A stretch of 52,033 nt of DNA from an uncultured Pelagibacteraceae bacterium (GTDB lineage: Bacteria > Pseudomonadota > Alphaproteobacteria > Pelagibacterales > Pelagibacteraceae), in NCBI GenBank assembly GCA_902597515.1, contig CACJYB010000004.1, positions 1 through 52,033 of the forward strand. The letters are read 5' to 3'. The notes beneath the pieces were generated by a model. The model was not told the origin of the DNA. It ran no database searches and saw only the letters and a program-made list of their open reading frames with translations. Shown piece after piece: positions 46,027 through 52,033 of the stretch (the first letter of the stretch is position 1; each line of letters opens with the position of its first letter). Position numbers and translations under genes: made by a program.

Positions 46027-47717
46027 AAAATTATATAAAAGAATTAAGAAGTAAATTTAAGAAATATGAAATTGATGGTTATGTAATTCCAAAAAATGAT
46101 GATTATTTTACAGAATATTCAAAATTAAATCGATTAGAAGTAATCTCAAACTTTAGCGGATCTGCTGGTTTAGCCATAATTCTTAAAAATAAAAATTATT
46201 TGTTTACTGATGGAAGATATACAATTCAAAGTAAAATTGAGAGTGGAAAAAAATTTAAAATTTATGGATTTGAAAAATTAATAAATTGTAGCTTGTTTAA
46301 AAATCTTACGCTTGGAATAGACCCAAAGTTATTTACCAATACTCAAATTAAAAATTATTTTTTAAAATATAATAAAATCAAATATGTTGAAAAAAATCTA
46401 ATTGATGAAATTAAAAAACAGAAACAACATGCCTCTATCCCATTTTTTTCTTTAGATAAAAATGTTGTTGGTGAAAGTATTAATTCTAAATTAAATAAAA
46501 TTACTAAATACTTAAAAAAAAATAAATGTGATTATATTTTTATTAGTGCACCAGAAAATGTTGCGTGGACTTTAAATATAAGAGGTGGAGATGGCCCTAA
46601 CAGTCCGATTCCCAATTCAAGATTGATAATAAGTAAATCAAAAAAAATACTACTTATAAGTAATCTTAAAAAGTGTAAGCAATTATTAAAAAATAAAATT
46701 ATTAAGAAAAACGAATTTTTAGATGTGCACACTTTACCAAGTAAAATACTACATCTTAAAGGAAAAAACTTTATTGTAGACGATAAATCTTGTTCAATAT
46801 TTTATGAAAATTTAATTAAGTCTAAATTTAAAATCATAAAAAGAGAAGATCCAATTTATCTCTTAAAAGCAATCAAAAATAAAACGGAGATTAAAAATAT
46901 GATTAATGCTCATATCTTAGATGGAGTAGCATTAACTAAATTTTTATTTTGGATAAAAAAAATTAATAAAAAAAAAATTACAGAAGTAGAAGCAGCTAAG
47001 AAATTAGAAAATTTTAGAAAATTAAACAAAAACTTTCTCTATCCTAGTTTTGATACAATTGCAGGTTCGGGAGAAAATGGTGCTATTGTACATTACCGTG
47101 CAAAAAAAGAAAAATGTAGAACTATTAATAGAAATGATATTTTGTTATGTGACTCAGGTGGACAATATAAATATGGGACAACTGATGTCACAAGAACAAT
47201 ATGTTTTTCTAATCAAAATCAAAAAATAAAAAATATTTTTACTAAAGTATTAAAAGGTCATATCGCTGTTGCTACGACTGATATTAATAAAAATGATACA
47301 GGTAAAAAAATTGATAAAAGAGCAAGAAAATTTTTAAACAAAAGTAACCTAGATTATGCGCATGGTACAGGACACGGTGTTGGTTTTTTTCTTAATGTTC
47401 ATGAAGGACCACAGTCAATTACAAAAATCAATGAAGTAAAAATTAAAGAAGGTATGATTTTAAGTAATGAGCCTGGATTCTATAAAAAAAATCACTATGG
47501 GATAAGAATTGAAAATTTAGTTTATGTGAAAAGAAAAAGTAAAAATTTATTTTTCAAAAATTTAACAATGGCTCCAATTGAAAAAGATTTAGTAAATTTC
47601 GATTTACTGACCTTTCATGAAAAAAATTATCTTTTTAAGTATCACCTAGATGTTTACTCAAAAATATCAAAATATTTAAATTCGAATGAAAGAAAATGGT
47701 TAGCCAGTTTTATTTAG
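46023..47717 (+). CDS. pepP: Xaa-Pro aminopeptidase (long M24B type)
   Basis: A 564-residue creatinase-fold metallopeptidase that releases N-terminal residues before proline. The binuclear metal ligands are present: Asp in LLCDSGGQY, Asp in TTDVTRT, His in 'HGTGHGVGF', Glu in LSNEPGFY and Glu in RIENLVYV. At 564 residues it is the three-domain, aminopeptidase P1-like form rather than the 440-residue E. coli PepP. It is coupled to uvrD (ATGA) and overlaps ligA by 18 bases tail-to-tail. Confidence 0.92.
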   Translation: MKNYIKELRSKFKKYEIDGYVIPKNDDYFTEYSKLNRLEVISNFSGSAGLAIILKNKNYLFTDGRYTIQSKIESGKKFKIYGFEKLINCSLFKNLTLGIDPKLFTNTQIKNYFLKYNKIKYVEKNLIDEIKKQKQHASIPFFSLDKNVVGESINSKLNKITKYLKKNKCDYIFISAPENVAWTLNIRGGDGPNSPIPNSRLIISKSKKILLISNLKKCKQLLKNKIIKKNEFLDVHTLPSKILHLKGKNFIVDDKSCSIFYENLIKSKFKIIKREDPIYLLKAIKNKTEIKNMINAHILDGVALTKFLFWIKKINKKKITEVEAAKKLENFRKLNKNFLYPSFDTIAGSGENGAIVHYRAKKEKCRTINRNDILLCDSGGQYKYGTTDVTRTICFSNQNQKIKNIFTKVLKGHIAVATTDINKNDTGKKIDKRARKFLNKSNLDYAHGTGHGVGFFLNVHEGPQSITKINEVKIKEGMILSNEPGFYKKNHYGIRIENLVYVKRKSKNLFFKNLTMAPIEKDLVNFDLLTFHEKNYLFKYHLDVYSKISKYLNSNERKWLASFI

Positions 47718-49733
47718 CATTTTTAAAAATTCATTTTCAGTAATAACTTTGACTTTGAGAGCTTTAGCATTTTCAACTTTTCTTTTAGTTGGTTTTTCTC
47801 CAACGATTAAATAATTCAATTTTTTAGATACACTACTAACTGTATTTCCAGAATTTTCCTCAATTAATGATTTTACTTCTGCTCTGCTTATTCCTTTTAG
47901 TTTGCCAGTTACTAAAAATGATTTATCCTTTAATAATCCGTCATTTTGATTAGTAGTAGCATCTTTAATCACTAAAACTTTTTCCAATTCATTTAATACT
48001 TTAATATTAATTTCATTTTCAAAAAATACTTTAATTGAACTTACTTGTGTTTCACCAATCCCATCAATATTTAATAAATCATTAAAATTCTTATTTTTTG
48101 ATAAATTTTTAAAATTTAGAAAAGAAATAAAATATTTAGATAATAATTTTGCATTCTCTAATCCTATATGTCTGATGCCTAATGCAAAAATAAATCTTTC
48201 TAAAGAAATATTTTTTTTTTGATTAACGGAATATTTTAAATTTTCTACTGATAGCCTTCCCCATCCTTCTAGTTTTTCAATTTTTTGATAATTCAATTTA
48301 AATATATCTTGTGGAAATTTTATTAGTTTTAATCTGCAAAATTCTTCAACTATTTTCTTACCAAGTCCATCTATATTAAATGCTTCTTTCGAAACAAAGT
48401 GCTTCAATTTTTCAATTGAAATTTTATTACAATAATAACCTTCACTTGAACATCTTCTTACTGCATCAACTTTTTTTGTAACCTTGTTAAATTCTTTTAT
48501 TGTTTTTGAGCCACATGATGGACAATTTTGTGGAAATACAAACTTTTTACTTTTAAGAGATCTTTTTTTAATATCCACAGAAAGAATATGTGGTATCACA
48601 TCACCTGCTCTTTCCAATGTAACCATATCGCCAATTCTAATATCTTTTCGAATAATCTCGTCCTCATTATGCAGTGTTGCATTAGATACTAAGACCCCAC
48701 CTATATTAATTGGTTTGATTTTTGCAACAGGAGTTAAAGCACCAGTTCTTCCTATTTGGATATCTATATCAATTATTTTAGAGACAGCTTTATTAGAGGA
48801 AAATTTATGAGCTATTGCCCACCTTGGTGCATTTGCAACATAACCTAGTCTTTTTTGAAGAGCAAAATCGTTAATTTTATAAACAATCCCATCTATATCA
48901 AAATCTAAATCAGCTCTTTTTTTTTCTATTTCATTGTAATTATCAATTAAATTTTTTACTCCAGCAATTAATCTATTTAGTGGATTTGTTTTAAAACCCC
49001 ATTTGCTTAATTTTTTAAGAAAATCAAATTGGTTTTTTACTGCTAGCCCCTTCTCATAACCATATGTGTATGCAATAAATTTTAATGGTATTTTTTTTGT
49101 ATCTTCAGAATTTTTTTGTCTTAATGAACCTGATGCTGCATTTCTTGGGTTTGCAAATTTTTCTTTAATGTCCTGAAAATCTTTATTTTGAATAAACACT
49201 TCTCCTCTAATATCAATATCTATGGGAAAGTCCTTAGACAAAATTTTTTTTGGAATATCTTTGATTGTCTCTAAGTTAGCCGTGATATCTTCACCTTCTC
49301 TTCCATCTCCACGTGACAAACCCTTAAAGAAAATTCCATTTTTATAAGTCAAGGAAGCTGAAATACCATCAATTTTAGGTTCTGCGCTAAATAAGAGATT
49401 AGGGTCTCTTTCTACAGATAAAAAATTAAATATTTTTTTTTGAAAATTATTTAAATCTTCCTCAGAAAATATATTTCCTAAAGAAAGCATTGGAACCCTG
49501 TGAGTATCTTTTTTAAAGTTCTTTGACGGTTTATGACCAATTACTTTTGATGGAGATTGTGGCGAGTCAAGAAATTTAAATTTTTCTTCTAATAAAAGTA
49601 TTTCTTTTTTTAATTCATCATATTTACTATCCAAAACTAATGGTTTACTTTTACTAAAATAAAATTTGTTATATTTCTTTAATAATTCTATTTTATTTAA
49701 GTATTCTTCTTGAATTTTTTTTTTATTCATCAA
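47700..49733 (-). CDS. ligA: NAD+-dependent DNA ligase
   Basis: This 677-residue ligase is full length. The adenylated Lys120 is in EPKIDGIS. OB-fold, Cys4 zinc finger (CPSCGSKT, then CSSEGYYC), HhH repeats ('LEGWGRLSVENLKYSV', 'NIDGIGETQVSSI') and a C-terminal BRCT domain ('KDKSFLVTGKLKGISRAEVK') are all in order. It seals Okazaki fragments. It overlaps the bamD stop region by 11 bases. Confidence 0.98.
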   Translation of the reverse strand: MMNKKKIQEEYLNKIELLKKYNKFYFSKSKPLVLDSKYDELKKEILLLEEKFKFLDSPQSPSKVIGHKPSKNFKKDTHRVPMLSLGNIFSEEDLNNFQKKIFNFLSVERDPNLLFSAEPKIDGISASLTYKNGIFFKGLSRGDGREGEDITANLETIKDIPKKILSKDFPIDIDIRGEVFIQNKDFQDIKEKFANPRNAASGSLRQKNSEDTKKIPLKFIAYTYGYEKGLAVKNQFDFLKKLSKWGFKTNPLNRLIAGVKNLIDNYNEIEKKRADLDFDIDGIVYKINDFALQKRLGYVANAPRWAIAHKFSSNKAVSKIIDIDIQIGRTGALTPVAKIKPINIGGVLVSNATLHNEDEIIRKDIRIGDMVTLERAGDVIPHILSVDIKKRSLKSKKFVFPQNCPSCGSKTIKEFNKVTKKVDAVRRCSSEGYYCNKISIEKLKHFVSKEAFNIDGLGKKIVEEFCRLKLIKFPQDIFKLNYQKIEKLEGWGRLSVENLKYSVNQKKNISLERFIFALGIRHIGLENAKLLSKYFISFLNFKNLSKNKNFNDLLNIDGIGETQVSSIKVFFENEINIKVLNELEKVLVIKDATTNQNDGLLKDKSFLVTGKLKGISRAEVKSLIEENSGNTVSSVSKKLNYLIVGEKPTKRKVENAKALKVKVITENEFLKMLNKTG

Positions 49734-50568
49734 AATCTAAAAGAGATTTTAGTTTTCTTAATGCTGATTTTTTCTTTTTTTCTTTTTCAATTTTACTTTT
49801 TGCATACTTTTTGTTAAATACACTATAAGACATCTCATACCATTGGGAAGATCTATAATTATATCCAAGTAGATTTGCATATTTTTGGGATTCATTTATC
49901 AATCCCAATATATAGTAAACTTCAACTAATCTGTGCAAGGCTTCCTCGACATATATAGTTGTGTCATACTGATCAACCACTGTTTTAAATCTATTAATCG
50001 CAGGTATCCACTTTCTTTTATCTACATAATATCTACCAATATACATTTCTTTGGATGCCAACAGATCATTTATAAGATCAATCTTAAACTCTGCATCCAA
50101 AGAATATTCGGTATTTGGATATTCATTAATTATGAATTCAAAAGTTTCTTTCGCGAACAAAATAGATTGCAAGTCTTTTTTTTCATCAATTATTTGTTCA
50201 TAGTAACAAATTGCTAATAAATAATTTGCGTAATCTAAATTTTCATGTTTTGGATAAACTTTTTTAAATCTTTTTAATTCGGCAATCGCATCCCCATAAT
50301 AGTCTTGTATATAATAAGAATAAGCTGCCATTAAGGCCGATTTAGGTGCCCACTCAGATTGAGGAAATAAAATTTCAGCCTCATTAAATTTTTTTGCGGC
50401 GAAAAGCACATCTCCACCCTCTAATGAATCTATTCCTTCTTTATAAGCCTCAAAAACTTGCAAATCTAAACTTTTTTCATTTATAACAGATTTTTTAATT
50501 TCTTTTTTTGTACATGAAACAAAAAAAAGAAAAATCAAAAAACAATTAATAATTAAACTTATTTTCAT
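49723..50568 (-). CDS. bamD: Outer membrane assembly lipoprotein BamD
   Basis: A 281-residue lipoprotein: signal peptide with lipobox FFVSC (Cys at about 19), then five TPR-like repeats ('FNEAEILFPQSEWAPKSALM', 'LKRFKKVYPKHENLDYANYL', and 'YYVDKRKWIPAINRFKTVVD'). It is the essential BamD component of the Bam machine that inserts outer-membrane proteins. It sits 41 bases downstream of lpxC, a neighbour order common in alphaproteobacteria. Confidence 0.93.
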   Translation of the reverse strand: MKISLIINCFLIFLFFVSCTKKEIKKSVINEKSLDLQVFEAYKEGIDSLEGGDVLFAAKKFNEAEILFPQSEWAPKSALMAAYSYYIQDYYGDAIAELKRFKKVYPKHENLDYANYLLAICYYEQIIDEKKDLQSILFAKETFEFIINEYPNTEYSLDAEFKIDLINDLLASKEMYIGRYYVDKRKWIPAINRFKTVVDQYDTTIYVEEALHRLVEVYYILGLINESQKYANLLGYNYRSSQWYEMSYSVFNKKYAKSKIEKEKKKKSALRKLKSLLDFDE

Positions 50569-50609
50569 TTGAAATAATAATTAAAGATTTTTTACTACTA
50601 TCTTTATAT

Positions 50610-51530
50610 CTATGCTATTGATCTAAGTAAATTTTTATTTATTAGTGTGTGAGGAAGGTTTTTTTCTTTAATTTCTAATATTGAAAAATTATCTTTATTT
50701 CCAAATATCTTTCTGAGTAACTGATTTGTTAAATAATGCCCACCCTGAGAACATGTTATGCTAGCAACGATTCTATATCCTGAAGTGTAGAGATCTCCTA
50801 TACAATCTAATATTTTATGATTAACAAATTCTTTATTGTTTCTCAAGCCACCAGGATTTAATATTTTATCATCTTGTACTACTATAGCATTATCTAAGCT
50901 TCCACCTTTAGCTAAGCCATTTTTTTTAATTTTTTCTATATCCTCAAATAAACAATAAGTTCTAGAATTATACACATCTGTAAGATCGTCTTCATAAACC
51001 TTAACTCTATTTCTTTGATTTCCTATTACTTTATTTTTATATTTTAATTCAAAATCGATATCTAAATTTAATGTAGATGGTTTAATTGTAATAAATCTTT
51101 CACCTTCGGAATATCTGATCTCTTTATTTATCTTAATTATTTTTATTGGGGAGTCACTAACATCAATTCCAGAAAGTAACATTTTCTCTATAAATAATTT
51201 TGCTGAACCATCTAAGATTGGAACTTCTTCATTATCAATTTCAATCAAAGCATTATCTATTCCTAAACCAAATAATGCACCCATTAAATGCTCAATTGTT
51301 GAAACTTTATTTCCAAATTCATTTTCTATTGTAGTGTTTAATGATGTATTAGTAACATTCATAAAATTAGGATAGATCAAATTATTATTTTTTAAATCTG
51401 TTCTTTTAAACACAATTCCAAAATTAGGACTTGCCGGTTTAACACAAAGATTAACATTTGCACCCGTATGGAGCGCAACACCTGTAAAAGAAACTTTATT
51501 TTTTATTGTTTTTTGAGTTAAATAAGACAC
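50610..51530 (-). CDS. lpxC: UDP-3-O-acyl-N-acetylglucosamine deacetylase
   Basis: A 306-residue LpxC catalysing the committed step of lipid A synthesis. The opening 'VSFTGVALHTGANVNLCVKP', the zinc His in STIEHLMGAL, the His/Asp of NHKILDCIGDL and the catalytic His in SQGGHYLTNQL are conserved. The start is GTG (51528-51530); an in-frame TGA lies 7 codons upstream and no ATG is available, so GTG is forced. A short hairpin (ACAAC-TCT-GTTGT) overlaps the start codon. Confidence 0.96.
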   Translation of the reverse strand: MSYLTQKTIKNKVSFTGVALHTGANVNLCVKPASPNFGIVFKRTDLKNNNLIYPNFMNVTNTSLNTTIENEFGNKVSTIEHLMGALFGLGIDNALIEIDNEEVPILDGSAKLFIEKMLLSGIDVSDSPIKIIKINKEIRYSEGERFITIKPSTLNLDIDFELKYKNKVIGNQRNRVKVYEDDLTDVYNSRTYCLFEDIEKIKKNGLAKGGSLDNAIVVQDDKILNPGGLRNNKEFVNHKILDCIGDLYTSGYRIVASITCSQGGHYLTNQLLRKIFGNKDNFSILEIKEKNLPHTLINKNLLRSIA

Positions 51531-51594
51531 AACAGAGTTGTAGTCTGCTCAAGCTAAATTTTGAAAACAACAAATGTTACCAGAAATGACAATA

Positions 51595-52033
51595 TTAACT
51601 AAAAAGTTGAAAAAACTTTTCAAAAAATCCTTTTTTTTTAAGGTTTTTTTCAACTACACTTATTTCTTTATCGTTTTGGCCTTCCAAAATTTTACTAATC
51701 TTTTCTGAAAATTCTAAATTTTCGTTTTCGAAAAAACTTTTAATATAAATTCCACTTAGGTATTGAATAACTTTTATTTGATACTTTTGTAAAATTTGGC
51801 TTATCTCGTAGGTTAAATTATAATGTATTGAAATAAATTTTAATTCTAAACACAAATTATCAGTCTGTAAATCATTTGATAACGATGTGTAATTTAGTCC
51901 GTTGGCATAATAGTTACTAAGAATTATATGTATAATTTTATAATCTGGGTAGTTTTCTTTAAACAAATCTTTTGCTTCTGTTATTATATTTTCTAAATAT
52001 GTTTTATTAACTATTTTATTATAATTTTTTTTT
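51595..52033 (-). CDS. FtsA-like protein, 3' part only (N-terminus beyond window)
   Basis: The frame is open from the window end (at least 146 residues) to a stop at 51595. The segment 'DYKIIHIILSNYYANGLNYT' through 'CLELKFISIHYNLTYEISQI' and LQKYQIKVIQYLSG resembles the SHS2 (1C) subdomain of FtsA. The expected ATP-binding DxGGG half of FtsA does not follow; the chain ends after an acidic linker with an amphipathic 'KKGFFEKFFQLFS', like FtsA's membrane helix. The position upstream of lpxC fits a division cluster, but ftsZ is not between them. Function uncertain. Confidence 0.45.
   Translation of the reverse strand, partial: KKNYNKIVNKTYLENIITEAKDLFKENYPDYKIIHIILSNYYANGLNYTSLSNDLQTDNLCLELKFISIHYNLTYEISQILQKYQIKVIQYLSGIYIKSFFENENLEFSEKISKILEGQNDKEISVVEKNLKKKGFFEKFFQLFS

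Noticed and set aside
1-52033. CRISPR arrays, insertion sequences, prophage genes, rRNA and riboswitches.
   Set aside because: No regularly spaced repeats, transposase or integrase frames, phage structural genes or rRNA-like sequence were seen. No leader resembles the glycine or SAM riboswitches known in SAR11.

Overview
The window is a low-GC, very gene-dense chromosomal segment whose gene content and style fit a SAR11-type marine alphaproteobacterium (Pelagibacterales). The evidence is the AT-rich, Lys/Asn/Ile-rich coding, many 1-35 base gene overlaps, no intergenic gap above about 210 bases apart from one holding a tRNA and a small ORF, a proteorhodopsin gene, an alphaproteobacterial SOS box (GTTC-N7-GTTC) and a DksA of the alphaproteobacterial low-cysteine type. 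The assignment is inferred from content; no marker-gene search was possible. I see no insertion sequence, integrase, phage gene or CRISPR array.

Layout. 1-7.9 kb: an MGMT-like fragment cut by the left edge, glyoxalase I, then a leftward chain sulfotransferase-guaA-TPR protein-guaB (an IMP dehydrogenase without CBS domains), rlmE, a GT9 glycosyltransferase, and the phosphatidylethanolamine pair pssA-psd. 7.9-16.4 kb: icd (rightward) converging on alaS; recA with a terminator and SOS-type promoter; a TolC-like channel overlapping a plant-type D-glycerate 3-kinase; GFA, VOC and a 64-residue orphan. 16.4-18.2 kb: SOS-controlled umuDC. 18.2-23.0 kb: a complete urease operon ureDABCEFG on the minus strand. 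23.1-29.1 kb: an envelope block with a small Cys-tailed protein, a secreted polysaccharide-lyase-like protein, a DUF1501 (Tat signal)/DUF1800 pair, and a GT2 plus GT39 pair. 29.1-29.9 kb: dksA with a good sigma70 promoter, followed by two tiny overlapping membrane ORFs.

29.9-33.8 kb: the light/redox block: GST, ferredoxin reductase, 2Fe-2S ferredoxin, a di-iron membrane desaturase and a blue-tuned proteorhodopsin with its own strong terminator. 34.0-43.9 kb: propionyl/acetyl-CoA synthetase, SMR transporter, dihydroorotase-like amidohydrolase, YgfZ, a 53-residue membrane ORF, tRNA-Leu(GAG), nadA-nadC, a MazG-like pyrophosphohydrolase, fumC and an AsmA-like protein. 44.0-52.0 kb: uvrD/pcrA helicase, long-type aminopeptidase P, ligA, bamD, lpxC and, cut by the right edge, a protein with an FtsA-like C-terminal section.

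How it fits together: most of the segment is core metabolism (purine, NAD, phospholipid, TCA, DNA repair, envelope biogenesis). The accessory parts are urease (nitrogen from urea), umuDC, the DUF1501/DUF1800/lyase block and the proteorhodopsin-desaturase-ferredoxin block. The observations most worth following are the CBS-less IMP dehydrogenase, the LexA box abutting the umuD start codon, the proteorhodopsin neighbourhood, the urease operon and the odd FtsA-like fragment.
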